Shown here: positions 1-13,499 of the stretch, piece after piece
Layout: each line of letters begins with the position of its first letter
Position numbering within the stretch: position 1 is the first letter of the stretch
NCBI GenBank assembly: GCA_033239525.1
Contig: BSYO01000035.1
Span: 4,500,627 to 4,564,626, forward strand
Length of the DNA stretch: 64,000 nucleotides
Direction of reading: 5' to 3'
Origin: Nepenthes gracilis
Lineage: Eukaryota > Streptophyta > Magnoliopsida > Caryophyllales > Nepenthaceae
Position numbers and translations under genes: made by a program
Notes under the pieces: model-generated
Databases searched by the model: none
Seen by the model: the letters and a program-made list of their open reading frames with translations, nothing else
What the model was told of the DNA's origin: nothing

Positions 1-1421
1 ATTATCGGAATTATAATATGTTTGGAAAGTTTTGCTTAATAATTTGTAGTTATCGTGGTTTTCTTTCATCAAAAAAATCTATATGCTAATTTACCGTATG
101 ATTTCATATTTGATGTTATGATATGATTATTTTTGAATATTGATTTTAATTTACATTTCGTCAAGAATATAAATTACATATATTATATATTTGTATCTAT
201 TTTACTTTCGTGAGTTTGTAAGATCTAAACAAACGAGATTAGTAACCCTCTAGTGCTCCCAGGAGAAAACCACTTTAAAGGTAAGTAACACTATAAGTAG
301 CAACCCTCTCACTAAGGAAAAAGGATCCTGATTTCAAGGAAAAGAGGCAGCTTTTTTATCATCGATTGAACCACCAAACAAACTCAAACCTTACAGCATG
401 TAGTCTATATAAGAAGGGATTTGGAGTGTCTCCCCCACAACACCCCTCATGTGAAATATTCACTTAGAATCAAGTCCTTTTCTCCCCATCTCTTTCTCGC
501 TCTCTCTCCTAACTCATTTGTTATATGTTCAATACTAATTTGAACGTCGAAAGATAATTTAACAAGTGAGTCTCATTTTTTTTGAGCTCTTATCTGAGTT
601 GAAAGATTCAATGATCTAATCTAAAAAATTTAAAACTGAAACTAAAGTTCAGGTGTGTATCAAATTTGATAGAAATTTTTAAGCAAAAATAATATGCAAT
701 ATAGCTGTATAAATATTAGTATTTTACAAATAATTATTTTTTATTCAAAAACTAGAGAAAAACTAATATAAATCAGATAAAATAAAATCTTACATCTTAC
801 TTGCCGAGACAGCTTATTATTCTCTCAAACGCTCCCTAAACTCTCTCCTCCTTTAAAATTATTTTCATTTTAATGTAAAATTGTATAACATCTAAATAAA
901 GAAAATATTTAAATAAGGATTAGCGCGTTTATACCACTTTATTTGTAAATTTGCTTTTCATAGTGGATTTACTCTGATTGGCTCAAGAAGTGCATATGAT
1001 TTTATATAAAAATTGTTTAATTTTTGAGATTTTTCTTCCTCATTACATCATGTGTTTATTTGTTTCTATATTTTATTTATTGCATGTATTGATAATATTT
1101 GATAAGTAATATTTATATTTTATAAACATGGTCTCTGGACGTAAATATCATTTATGTATATTAAATATTTATATAATTTAATCTTTAGTAATATAAATGG
1201 TCAAAATTATAATTTTTAAAAACTACCCTAAATTTTTTGACTCTTGATGAAACTTCAAATTTGGTTTCAATTTTGTTTTCAGATATATTCAGAATGTTTC
1301 CTTCAAACATAATATAGCCATGACAATTCTAAGCAAATAAATTGGTTAAATTTTATGATGATGTATCATAAGTTTTATGTATTTAACTATACTCATCTTG
1401 ATAATATCCATGAAAATTACA
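1..1421. other. AT-rich intergenic DNA, no gene seen
   Basis: No open frame of useful length and no recognisable protein. A slightly less AT-rich patch near 230-530 (short CT-rich stretch at 480-515) could be decayed transposon DNA, but no terminal repeats or target duplications were found. Confidence 0.6.

Positions 1422-1464
<43 letters not shown>
1422..1464. repeat. (AT)n microsatellite
   Basis: An almost uninterrupted run of AT dinucleotides, as is common in plant intergenic DNA. Length is likely polymorphic. Confidence 0.95.
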
Positions 1465-1468
<4 letters not shown>

Positions 1469-2569
1469 ACAAGGAAAATATTTATATTCAATAGTCATAA
1501 AATCTCCCTAATAATTGAGAATACAAAACAAATGAAGTTATCAAAAATAGGATTTTATTTACTCATTTATACCCTAGTAAAAAAATCAATAAAAAATATT
1601 ATTTAAAAGATGATTGGAATGCCAACATAAAAAGATTATTTTTATAGTTTAAATTTATAATTACTAAATTACGATAGAATAATAATCATAGACAAAAATC
1701 TTCATCACAAGGATTGATTTGGTGAACCAACTTCATTTAGTGTCAGCTTAGGCATTCAATTGCATCAGCTGGTCGATCTCCTGAGAGTGTATCACATCAT
1801 CATGTGATCACCAATCGCATTGTTGACATCAATTTACCCACTCCACAGAGATTTGGTCACTTTGCTCATAATTTTGATGACTTTATCCACCTAAACTGCC
1901 ATTAAAAACAAATACCCAAATTGAAGAAATTAGACCAAATCCCCAACAATTCATTAGAGCACAAAAGGAGAAATCAAATGGACCAAACGGCACTCCCCAG
2001 AAGGCACCTAGTATCATACTAGAAAATCGAAGTCGATCCGAGCAGCTATGGCGCGATCATTGAATTGCAGGATGCACACTGCAATTACATATAGGAAGTA
2101 GTAGGGAGTTCTCTTTGATGTTGAAGTCAGAAACATGCTGGCTAAATTAGAATACAAGAGTAGAGGGAATGATCCCTTTTCTGGTTATGGTGATGTATGA
2201 GTGTATATAGTATTCGGACCATTGTTGAGGGGAGCAACATGGGCTATCAAAAGGACTAGATCTGAGTCCTACATGATGATTGTACTAAGCTAGGCAGACC
2301 TGGATGGGTCTTAACTTAGACTTTGGTGGAAAGGAATGAACTGTCGAGTAATATTTCTCTGGAGAGGGGCAGCTTTCATATTTCAATTAAAGATGCACTG
2401 CTAGTGATCCGTGGAAGATTATTCATCATTCTTCTACTAAGCATTTTAGCCTTTATAAAGGAGTTTGACTTGCAAATTGGTGAAGGCTTATAATGGAATC
2501 CCATGGAGATCCTTTACGATAATGGCTGGCAAGATTGCGTCCTTTGGTTTTGACGTAATGATTTGCATT
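1465..2569. other. Intergenic DNA, no gene recognised
   Basis: Base composition becomes more balanced from about 1720 to 2560, so this may be decayed coding or transposon DNA. Reading all frames gave no protein family I can name, and stops are frequent. Confidence 0.4.
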
Positions 2570-3330
2570 TGCTTTATTCAATTGATTACTTTGTTATGAT
2601 GTCGTGGGATGATAGAAACAGTAAACGAACTCGACCATCTAGCCATATGGCAATTTCTTTGTGGGCTTCAACCAAAAAGGGTCCGATCATATGGAATTTC
2701 AATTTATAGATTTGTTTGTACACTTCAACCTTTGATGATTGTCCTCCAAGGCATAGTCTCCCGGGATCGATTCCCATTAGGTTGATTGTTTGGGTCACAT
2801 TTCATTTCTTGTTGACTCTCATCACATACTCTAACCCACCACACCAAATGAATGCGTTTTTGGACATAGTTTGGATTAAGAATGATACGGTCTCCATGGT
2901 GGTGACGAGTAATCGCCGGCGATGATGAAGAAATTGCAACGGAAGCGGAGCTCCGCAGAGGAGGGAGACGGGAGAGTGCGCGAGGGAATGAGGGAAAGAA
3001 GGAAATAGGGAGAGGGAAAAGGGAAACCCGAGGGAGACAGGAGAGAGAGAGAGAGAGAGAGAAATTGAGAGTAATAATTCCTTGTCCTCCATTAAACGCA
3101 TATTAGCCTATATATACAGGAATGGGGGTCCTGTAACGGAAAACGGGGAACCGGGAACGGGGATGCTGAGTTTTGTAACTGTCCACGTGAAGGAAGGGCA
3201 GGGACTATTCTCAAAGAAAACAAACCAAACAAACCAAGGAGAAAATGAGAAAAGGAAATAATTAAAGGTTCGTAAACAAAGTATAACCCACTCCATATCA
3301 TATGATGGAAAAAATTGTTGAGATTTGATC
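2570..3330 (-). promoter_or_regulatory. Possible promoter and first exon of a decayed minus-strand gene
   Basis: Read on the minus strand, this has the order of a plant gene start: a TATATATA box at about 3110-3118, a pyrimidine-rich leader with a (CT)n run (3041-3061) and more CT-rich sequence to about 2940, then an ATG at 2897 in a good context (CACCATGG). The frame from that ATG runs only 31 codons and matches no family I know. A further open stretch, 2586-2798, is also unrecognised. It could be the 5' end of a pseudogene, a captured gene fragment inside a transposon, or chance. The call rests on layout, not on a recognised protein. Confidence 0.25.
3041..3061. repeat. (GA)n microsatellite
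   Basis: About ten GA dinucleotides inside a longer purine-rich tract (2940-3065). On the minus strand it forms the CT-rich part of a possible leader. Confidence 0.9.
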
Positions 3331-6300
3331 AAAACATATACAATCAGTGTATTGGAGCAAACTCAAATCCTTGCCAAATATTAACCACCAAACATTTAAA
3401 TATAAAGAATATAACATTGTGTAATGATTTTAACATAAAAAAATCCTTTCAAATTAAGAAAAAACTATAAAAAAATTTAAATAAATCTACTATAAAAGTG
3501 ACCGGTTATAAAATAGTCCAATCTGAAATCATTTCACTACAATTGAAGTGAATGATCGATTAAACACAATTTCTAACATATCTAGCAACACATAAGAAAA
3601 ATATACTGAAAAAAAAGAGTAACTAAAAAGTAATATGTCCTGAAAAATAACAATAGACCAATATACTTAACTTAGCGATGAAAAAAACTCAAATCGACTT
3701 ATAATTGGATGCCAAACCTTTTAATGTTCTCTCTTCTCTCTTCATATAGTTCTCCTTATATTATAAATGATTTTGGATGTTTTAAAATTATATTAGAAAT
3801 GACTTTATAGAAGTGTCAATTTATGAGTACTTGTCAGGTATATTCTTTCTAAACAAACCACACATGTAAGCCCTTCAAGCGCTTTAGATACTATTCTTTT
3901 AGGCAGACAATACACATACTCTCTTTAGGAGCCCATCATATGCTGCTTAGTTGACTTTCGACCGATACTTTGCCAACTTTTGTACAAATGTTGTGTGACC
4001 CTTCATCGTCCTTTGTCTCTTAGATAACATTTGATTGACCATCGGCCAATTCTTTCATGAATATTGTACGATCTTTACTTAACTAATCCTCCTAAGCATT
4101 TCACATGTAAATATTATATGTTCTCTAGATAACTCGTCCATTTATTATAGTATCCACAATGGAGTGGTTCAAAATCCAATAAAAGAAAAGATAACTTCAA
4201 TTTTCAGAAACATAATATATGATTATTTGATTAAAAAGTTTTTACATTATATATAAAACTCAGCTGATTTGAAGGTTTTAAGTTGTTGCATAGATGTCCA
4301 AAAATGATTTACTACTACTCACTATTTGCAAAATAAGATCCTAAAATTAGAATGTATATATACAAATCAAACTTCACCTAAATAAACGCAAATAAAGAGA
4401 TAAAACTATAGAGACATTATACTTTAGTGGGATGATTATTATCTTTTGATATGATAGAGGATAAAGGCAATGGGGAGAGGGGGGAACTCGAGAAACTTCT
4501 GACTGTCACGAAAAAAACCCTAAGGAAAAGCCTTAGCCTCGTGGACAAACTCTTAGTAGTGCTAAAGTCCACATTTTGAATATGCAAACATCAGTAAACT
4601 TCTTGAAATTTTTTAGACCTTTGAAGCATGTGTAAAGTTGTAGAACTCGTTTACATATATTGGATACCATCTAAATATAAAATCCTAAACCATTGGATCA
4701 TGGACTAACATATATATGTAAGTCACTATAATTTCTTTAAATTTTTTAATGTGGGAAACTTAATCAACTCAACTCATAATTGATTTCAACAAAAATATTA
4801 GGTAGAAATCAAATTGTTACAAAGTAGTTTAACATAAAGATTTTATGATATTTTAAGACGATGGGCGATAAGAAATCTCAGGATTTTTTCATGGAGAGGG
4901 AAATAAAACACAAAGCTATTCATCTTCCTAGAAATCTGTCATTTGGTGCCCGGCTGGCTAAAAATTGACCTGCTTGCACTTCTATCAATTCATTCTACAA
5001 TGAGGGTGCTGTGAACTCTTATATAACTATTTGGACTGTTCACTCCGATCTGATCAACCCAAAGTTCAAAAGCTCAAGATTCCAAAAGTTCAAAGTTTGA
5101 TTTTGTCAGGAGCTTAGGTCTTTTAGCAGTTGTTATATACCTTGGACTTGATTTTTTAAGACCTCGGTTGATTAAAGATTTTGGTCATTAGAAGGTGACC
5201 CGTTGATTTTTAGTTTGTTAGCCTAGATTTGATACCTTGACGTTTGGGCGAGAGATTGAGGGCCAAGCTGTCAGTTGGCTTAGAAAAGTGCCCATAATTC
5301 TTTTGACACGATATAAGAGGAAAACATAGACACCAAGAAAAGGGACACAATATACACAAAGCTAAAAAATGAGTGGCTCGAGAGAAAGAAAGGAAAAGGT
5401 AAAAAGAGGAATAGTTGGTGCTTTATTTGAACAATAATCTGAGTTAAAGGTCAGTTATTTTTCTGTATGTAGTTCCAAATCAGAGAGTTTTTTCACTAGT
5501 TCGGTTTTTGATTTTCGATCTCATAATATCCGTATTAAGTTTTCAGATGTGCTATTGTGAGAGTTGCATATATAGATTATGAGAGGTGCCAGGGTTTTCC
5601 TTTAACCATGGCACTGTTACAGTGAGGTATTATTATGAACACAAAGTCTTATAATTTTTATATATTGATTTTTCTATGTCATTTTATCTGTGTTTTTTGT
5701 TTATCATTTATTATTTTGTTTTTTCATACATTCATACGATGCGTGATTGATTTATCGTTAGTATGTTTCTTAGTATTTTTTCATAGACAAGATCCATATT
5801 GCAGATAGAATACACAATGAAATTTGGTTGCCATTAATATCATTGAACTATATTATTAATTTGTAAGCAATAGAGGATTGCTTCTACAACTCTGTCTACA
5901 AGCATATGATACAAATCCATAGCAAGCTTTATTCAATAAAGCAAAATAGACTCGCACTTATCTGACCACCTTATTTTAACAAATGTATATTTTGAATATA
6001 ATTTTTAAATATTTTTAAAATATTATTAGATAGAGTGATATCTATAGAGGCAGTATTATAATTTTTCCCTCATCAATAATTGTGTAATCATATTATTTTA
6101 ACATAGTAAATTTAAATAATTATATTATTATTTTACATTAAAGTGATAAAAAAATGGACTAACATCAAAGATGTAAGTTAATCACAGTGGCAAATAAATA
6201 AATTTTATTAAGTCAATTAAAAATTTTAATGGAGTCAATAAAAATGAGGGTTTTAGCAGACCAACGAAATGGCACTATAGACATGATGTTTTGTATGGTC

Positions 6301-6693
6301 CATTTGTGTTAGTATTGTCTATTGTTAAGCCCGAATTTGACAAAGGGGTCATATTAGATAGCTCTAGGTCATTTTTTTGAAGAGACAAACAATGTAACAG
6401 CTTAAACAGGGTATTAAACATAAGAACCAACAGATTAAAAGACTAGTTCCGAAGATATGTCAAAGATTAAAAGAAATAATATAATATATCAAAAGTGTAA
6501 TGATATTTATAATATCATTTAATTTAAAAAATATATAATACTTATATCTAATTAAATTTAAGTAATTTTAAAGGAATTGCTTTATATTTCCATAACTAGT
6601 ATTATAAGGAAATGGAATATATCAGTTTTTTTTATAGAAATATTCTAGTGATGAATTTAATCTATTCTCAAAACATTTCAAATGAATTATATC
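3331..6693. other. AT-rich intergenic DNA, no gene seen
   Basis: Long AT-rich stretch with scattered more balanced patches (3830-4160, 4860-5640). These patches look like decayed transposon sequence but carry no frame, terminal repeat or target duplication I could identify. Confidence 0.5.
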
Positions 6694-7720
6694 TGATGGG
6701 CACGCCTATAATGGGCTGGCCTAAGAAGAAGGAACGGCCTAAGTTTACAAAGACCCATAAGTTCCTGAACAATCCACGCCAATCATTAACCGAACGAAAG
6801 GCCAAGTAGACGGACAAAGCTTAATAACAGGACGAACAACTAGCTCACGAAAATGGTCAACATTTCTGTTGACCGAAAGCGTTATAATAGGTCAGTCTAA
6901 GAGCCAGCCTCACATGGGCCAATCCCAATTTGGTCGACACTTCCGTCTTCGACCAATAACGGTCTTTTTTTCCTAATTTTGCGCCCTCCCAGAAGGCAAT
7001 CTTCATTGCAACGGTCACCAACATATTTAACGCACACCTCACGAGGAAAGCGTCAGGTTCTCTTCCCATCTACAGTAAACTCTAACGGTTACAAAACGTA
7101 GAAGGAAAGCAATCAACCCATGGAGCCATTATCGCCATTAAAACTCCACGTCAGGAAAGGAAATAGTACCAACAAAGTGCGGAAATCAAGCTTTTCTACC
7201 AAAGGAAGGTAACCCGGCACCTCAATTATAGAAATCCATGGAAATCTCATTCCAGAGAAGGCTCTGAGTTACACTTTCAATTGCGCATTCAATCTCAGAC
7301 AAAAACGCTCTTAATACTAGCATACAGTGGCTTTCATCATCAAGCTCTCTCTTTCTCTCTCTATTGAAAAGTTCTCATGCTTTTAGTGATCAATTGACTC
7401 TTTGTCACTACGTTTCTCGTGAATACGAAACAAAGAGTCTGCGCTCCTCACGAGCCCACAAAAGCCTCTCCCCACGAGAGCAGCTCACCATCCAAAACAC
7501 TTTTCCAACATTCTCACTATGTTCATTTTCATTACCTTCTCAATTCGAAGGTTATTTATTGACTTGAGCGTCGGAGTATTTTCGGTGGGATAACCTCTTG
7601 CCGTCACTCGACCTCTTATTTGTTATAGTGGTATGTAGGATTCAAACTCAGTGAGTAGAGTCGAATTCAGACGATCAAGTTGACCAGAACCTATTCAAAA
7701 TTTGGATCCAGAACGCATCA
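6694..7720 (+). repeat. 5' LTR of the Tat-like element
   Basis: The LTR starts TGATG and ends CATCA, a 5-bp inverted repeat with the expected TG..CA ends. It is about 1027 bp long. The left end is set by this symmetry and the right end by the primer-binding region that follows at once. No second copy exists in the window to confirm the borders. Confidence 0.65.
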
Positions 7721-7740
7721 TTGGTGTCGTTTGTGGGAAC
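7721..7740 (+). other. Primer-binding-site region
   Basis: Directly after the LTR end lies TTGGTGTCGTTTGTGGGAAC, a variant of the TGGCGCCGTT..GGGGA-type site common in Athila/Tat elements and usually ascribed to tRNA-Asp priming. The CGCC core is changed to TGTC here, consistent with decay. Confidence 0.55.
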
Positions 7741-7814
7741 ACTTACAAAAAGTCAACCACTTTTCTCAGATGCCTTTCTCAACTTCACCTTCTAAGTCAA
7801 CATCATCAACTAGA

Positions 7815-10260
7815 ATGGTGAACACGAGAGTACATGTTAGCGAACCCGCAAGAGACTTAACCTCTTTTGACCAGGACCACGTTGATAGTGTCATGGTTAA
7901 CGGGACGGTCAACGGGCTGCACGCACCCTTTTTTCAAAATCTAGTGGAGCTTATATAGAATACGAACAAGATAGTTCAGATGCTCTGCTCCCGCCAGGAG
8001 CATGCATAGTACGGAGCTTTGCCGGTGGTAGTCCCAATGCTGGCCTCCAGAAGAGGAGGCCAGAGGAAGAAGAAACCGACCAAGAAATCTAGAAGGCCGG
8101 CCAACATTCTGATACCGGAGTCCTCACACGGCTAAAGCCGGCCAAGGCTTGAAGAGCAATCAGGTAGCATGACTTCGGAAGAAAGTCCAGAGTGAAGGAA
8201 CCCCCGATACTCTCGAATAGAGATCAGGACCGAGGCTCAACAAGGAGCCTCCCGGGTCGTCAAATCCACTGATGGCAGCAGTCGGCTGGCTACTGGCCAC
8301 ACCAGAAAAAGAATGGAGTTAAGAACTTATCTCAACTCCAAAAGATCGGCTAACACAGCTCAGACTAATCCGAGATTGAAGAAGATTTGAAATCGCGTAT
8401 TCAAGGATGACGAACACGCTATCGATCTTGATAGATCTCCTTTCACAACAGAGATCTTAAACCGTCCGATGCTGACGAAATTCAAGATGCCACCACTTGA
8501 CTCATATGATGTGAGTGCTAATCCAATGGATCACATCAATCATTTTCACACCTATCTGAGTCTATAAGGGTTGGAGGACGCAGTGATATGCCGCTACTTT
8601 CCACTTACCTTGAAAAGGGATGCTTGCATATGGTTCTATCACCTCCCCTCAAATTCGATCAGGAGCTTCAAGGAGATAACTGACCTCTTCTTGGCGCAAT
8701 ACACATTCGACCGTCGAGAAGAGAAGTACATTGGCACCTCTCCCATATCAAGTAGAAGTGGGGAAAGAATCCACGGAAGTTTTTGGATCGCTTCGTGGTG
8801 GAAGCCAGATGAATCCCCAGGCTCACGGAAGAGATGAAGCTCGGCAGCTTTATTTTCGCGCTGACATACGGAGACTTCTTTAGGCACTTAGGCGCATAAG
8901 AATTCGCAAACCTTTCGGTAGGCAGAGTCTATCACCCAAGCCTACGCAGTAGCGGAGGAGGCTAATAAGGCTAAGCGTCCCGAGCGGACTGAACAGCCTC
9001 TCTCATTCACGGGTGAAGGAAAGAGGAAGTATAATTGCAGCGATCACTCCCACAGGAAACACCATAGGATCGGACCACCAGAGCGAAGGGATTACGGGCC
9101 AATCAACCTGACGCCCTTGACCAATACATGTTTGAACGTCCTCATACAAATTTGTGGAGAGAAGTTTCTTAAGTGGCCAAAACAACTTAAGAAAGCGGAG
9201 GGAGGAAATCCGGCTAAATACTGTGATTTTCATCGATCTCTCGGACACTCCATGAAAAATTGCAAGACTCTTCAGCGGGAGATCAAAGAGTTGATTCGGA
9301 GATGCCATCTCACCAAATTCGTTAAGAACCCTGGTCAGAGCTCTGGCACAGCAAGCGAAAAAGGCCGAGCGCCTTCCCTTCCACGGAATCAGGTCACAGC
9401 AGGAGTGGTCAACATGACTCGACCAGCCAAGATTCTGGAAGACCGTAAGGAGCAGCAGACTGGGAGGAAGAAATAGCGCACTGTAGATAATGTCATTAGC
9501 TTTAGCGATGATGACTTAGAACATGTAATCTTCCCCATGCAGATCTCATTTGTTGTATTTATGCTCGTTTCAGAGGGTAACGTCGATTACCAACTGAAAT
9601 AAGTATTTATCGATAATGCTTTATCTTGACGCATTCTTTAAATTTGGTTTAAAAACGAGTTAGTTAAACCTGTGAAGGCCCACTGTATAGCCTCGACAAC
9701 GAGCCGGCACCTGTCCAAGGGACGGTCCAATTGAAGGTCACCCTAGACACATACCCAATGACGGCAAGTCGTATACTCACTTTCTTGATAGTTGACCTAC
9801 CCTCAATCTACAATGCAATACTAGGATGCCCGTGCTTAACAGCATTGGGAGCCGTCACCTCTATACCACGCTTCTAGATGAAATTCCCAACAGCATGCGG
9901 TGTGGGCAAGGTTCTGGGTGACCAAATCACTGAGTGAACATGCCATATGTCACAGATCGCTCCAAGAGGCAGCACCAGGTCGGCAGGGGAATTCGACCAT
10001 CAAAACGAAATAACTTTGCAGCAAGCACAGTATGGTGAGACAACTGATCTAATCTCACTAAATTTGGAGGATCTGGAAAGGTGTGTGTAGATCGACGACT
10101 CGCTCATTGGTACACTGCTGGACGAGCGGATCACGTTCTTGTGACAGAGCGTTGACATCTTCGCATAGACTCCTGTTGACATGCCAGGGATTTCGGCCTT
10201 AGTAATGGTTCACAAGTTGAGTCTCAATCCCGACCACAAATCCAAGTGGGCTAGGTCCGT
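7815..10260 (+). pseudogene. Broken gag-protease region of the Tat-like element
   Basis: Gag begins near the ATG at 7815 (MVNTRVHV). The conserved gag core reads at 8571-8730 (FPLTLKRDACIWFYHLP, then SFKEITDLFLAQY). A CCHC-like knuckle, CDFHRSLGHSMKNC, lies at about 9220-9262. A protease end (YNAILGCPCLTALGAV) lies near 9808-9856. The connector before RT (VDMPGISALVMVHKLSLNP) is at about 10172-10230. Several stops and frame changes separate these blocks, so no functional polyprotein can be made. RT, RNase H and integrase are absent. I see the motifs directly; the lineage is inferred from their wording. Confidence 0.75.
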
Positions 10261-10300
10261 AGAAGCCTTATTATTTTTTGGGCCTACTGCTACAGTGATT

Positions 10301-11291
10301 ATGGTCAACGGTTGAGTTGACCGTCCTGAGCGTGAGTTGGCCGCCTGCCTGTATCTTAGTCCAACAAGCCATTTGGACCTTCTTTAACTATTGGGTTGAC
10401 CCAACTACACTATACCTATCAATATATATGTATAATTTGTATAATATTTCACAATTATATAAAATGAAAAATTCCCGTCCACATGTGGAATTATATAATC
10501 TCTTTTAGACTATGAATTAACTTAAAATGTGGCATGCTAGGACTTAGTGGTGGATATAAATAAGTTTTGTGCACACTAAAGCATAGTTCACAACCAAATG
10601 GCATGCTATGATTTGAATTATTATCAAACCAAATTAAACAGTTACCTTAGCTAAACTATTCAAACTATTATGTACGGTTTTGCTATGTTTGGATGGTTAA
10701 TGTTAGTTACTTAATTAGATAAAAATTTTAATTTCTTATGACTTTTATTATAATATTTCTTCACTAATTAATTATATATATAAGTAAGTTTGTATACCTG
10801 AATCTATAATTGCTAAACTTTATATGTTATACCCTGTAATTGATCTTGTCTCGAAGAATGGGAAGATAATTTCCTTCTCTTCTCATTTTAATTTGTAAAA
10901 CTTTATATAAATTTTGTATATTCCTAATATAATGGCAAAGGACATCCTTTTATAGAGATAGATGATCATTTCTAAATTACTAAAATATTCATCCTTTCAC
11001 CAAAAAGATTCGTCTTGAATAGATATAATCGTTGAAAAGTGATATCCTTTCATTCAATAGGTACATCTTAAAAAAATATATATTTATTCACTAAATAAAT
11101 ATTTATCAGGAATTAATATATTTTTTTTATCAAAGAATACGTCTTAAACGTGCGTATTTTTTAAAAAAAATTCACTTTAACATTTATAAACTAATAGAAT
11201 CATATTCTATTTAATCAATTTAATAAATTAATAATTTATATATCTCGTCATGTGAGATATATTTCTAATGATTAATAGAACTTATAATATT
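10301..11291. other. AT-rich intergenic DNA, no gene seen
   Basis: Starts right after the truncated element. About 90 bp of balanced sequence (10301-10395) may still be transposon DNA; the rest is AT-rich with no feature. Confidence 0.5.
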
Positions 11292-12819
11292 AAATTTATT
11301 ATTATAAAATTTATGTGTTTGAATTTTTATATATATAAATAAAATTAAAAATAAATAAGAACTAAAATTAACATAATAATATATGTGTCAAATAACGTAA
11401 TATAAAAATTTACTTAAAACGTGACATCCGTCGATAACAAATTATAATATCTGATAATTCGATGACATAACGCATATTAAAAGAACCAATAATTCAATCA
11501 CTTGTATTAAAAGTAAATTTAAAAGCATGATATAAAATTAAAAATAAATAAGAACTAAAATTAACATAATAATATATGTGTCAAATAACGTAATATAAAA
11601 ATTTACTTAAAACGTGACATCCATCGATAACAAATTATAATATCTGATAATTCGATGACATAACGCATATTAAAAGAACCAATAATTCAATCACTTGTAT
11701 TAAAAGTAAATTTAAAAGCATGATATAAATCGGTTCCAATACCCGGTGGCCCTAAAAAAATAGGCAAAGGGATGAGTACTTGACCCAGGAAGCCCAGGTT
11801 GCCAGTTTATCTGAGACAACGAAAGGTGTAAGAAGCCCGAGGACATTCTACAATGGGTCCAAAAGCCTTTAGCAAGTCAACAATACACCCAACGACCGAG
11901 AACTCACTCATCTCGTCCGAGAACAAGTATCTAGTACGCGGACTCATCCAAAGGATAATAAGGCCAGAAAGGGACGAGGACTCTCCCAGATGTCCGAGAA
12001 TGCCAACTCAGCTTCACAGTCATCAAAGGACACGCAACGCATGCGTCACGTCACCACCAAACCTCAGAACATGCCTTGTCACTTCAAGGCTGACATCCCT
12101 GACAAAGTATGGCCAATCAAGCGCCGTTGGGAGCTAACTTCCTGGACACGCCAAAGACGCCCGGATGAGCATTCGTATCGGTAGGGTAGGTGGACCTCCT
12201 CCCTGCAAGACAAGGCCCACGCGTGACACTTCCAACAACCAAATTTCTCTATAAATACTCACTTAGAGCCCACAAGAAAAGGACCTTCTCTCGACATCTC
12301 TTGGAACATCTAGGATCCTCTGAGATCTTCCTCTCTAGCCAGAAAAAAGAGATAAAAGAAGGAAAAGAAAGGGTCTCTCCCTACCTTGTATTTTGTACAC
12401 AACAAACCAACGATAGTGAAAATCTTTCTCAGGCTTCAAGCCTCGTGGTTTTTCCTCCTCATTTTAAGGGGAAGTTTTTCACGTAAAATCTGGTCTCAAT
12501 CTCTCCTTCTCTCTAACTCCAAACTTCAAACTTTTATGTTGCTCCGTACCCCGAAAACCGATACGCAACAAAATTTATTATTATAAAATTTATGTGTTTA
12601 AATTTTTATATATATAAATAAAATTAAAAATAAATAAGAACTAAAATTAACATAATAATATATGTGTCAAATAACGTAATATAAAAATTTACTTAAAACG
12701 TGACATCCGTCGATAACAAATTATAATATCTGATAATTCGATGACATAACGCATATTAAAAGAACCAATAATTTAATCACTTGTATTAAAAGTAAATTTA
12801 AAAGCATGATATAAATCGG
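11292..12819. repeat. Three copies of a 193-bp unit around an LTR fragment
   Basis: Unit R occurs at 11342-11534, 11535-11727 and 12621-12813. The first two are directly joined and differ at only about one base that I could see; the third also differs at one or two positions. A 50-bp lead-in (11292-11341) recurs before the third copy (12571-12620) but not before the second. The six bases AATCGG follow both copy two (11728-11733) and copy three (12814-12819). An LTR-like segment lies between copies two and three. The near-identity points to recent duplication. Confidence 0.9.
11734..12570 (+). mobile_element. LTR fragment, 5' end missing
   Basis: A GC-richer island whose base composition contrasts with the AT-rich repeats on both sides. 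It has a TATA box (CTCTATAAATAC, about 12248-12259), a CT-rich transcribed part and an end ..CGCAACA, as in plant LTRs. No TG-type start matching that end was found at the left junction and there is no target duplication, so it is probably truncated. It encodes no protein I recognise. Confidence 0.55.
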
Positions 12820-13490
12820 CATGATAAGGACAAATCTAGTTATAATAGAACAATTTGATATATTATACATGTTTATGTAAATGTCTATATGTTTGCGATT
12901 TAATTTGATTTAATTTATTTTAAAATTTAAAATTATAATCCAATCGAACATACTATTTGAATAAATAATCAAATTGTATCCAAAACACACATATTTCAAA
13001 TTATTATTTATAATTTAGTTTTCACATTTTATTATTATTATTTTATTATTATGCATTTAAAATAAAATTTTAATTTAATAATAAAGTTATCATTGTCTCA
13101 TTTAGTAATTTTAGGAAGGAATATTGAAAATGGATACAAAATGTTATTATTTAGTGATTATTTTTTGAAATAATTTAAATAAGAATTTATGAATAATCTT
13201 TATAGAAAAATATTATGTGTACAAAATGTAAATTATTGATATAATTTAGATTAAACTTTGTATTTATATAAAATGATAAAATAATATTTTATATAAACAT
13301 TATTTTTCATTATACATATAATATTATTATTTATATACTTAATTATATATTTAATTATATTAAGTTTATTACTTTTAATTTAAAAATAAAAAAAGAAAAA
13401 TAATAATAAAATAATATAATATAAGATTTACTTTTATTTTGATAATTTTGATGTCATTATATATATATTATTAGAATTGTATAGAATTTT
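12820..13490. other. Very AT-rich intergenic DNA
   Basis: Low-complexity A/T sequence with no frame or repeat structure of note. It ends abruptly at about 13490, where the composition changes. Confidence 0.6.
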
Positions 13491-13499
13491 GAATCGAAT

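Larger units (their letters stand above)
6694..10300 (+). mobile_element. Truncated Ty3/gypsy LTR retrotransposon, Tat-like
   Basis: What remains is one 5' LTR (6694-7720), a primer-binding-site region, gag, protease and the connector leading to reverse transcriptase. Homology stops near 10260-10300 before any RT motif, and no second LTR was found, so the 3' half is deleted. The gag zinc-knuckle spacing and the protease sequence are typical of the Tat/Athila non-chromodomain branch. Coding parts are broken by stops and frameshifts, so the copy is old and cannot move by itself. Confidence 0.8.
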
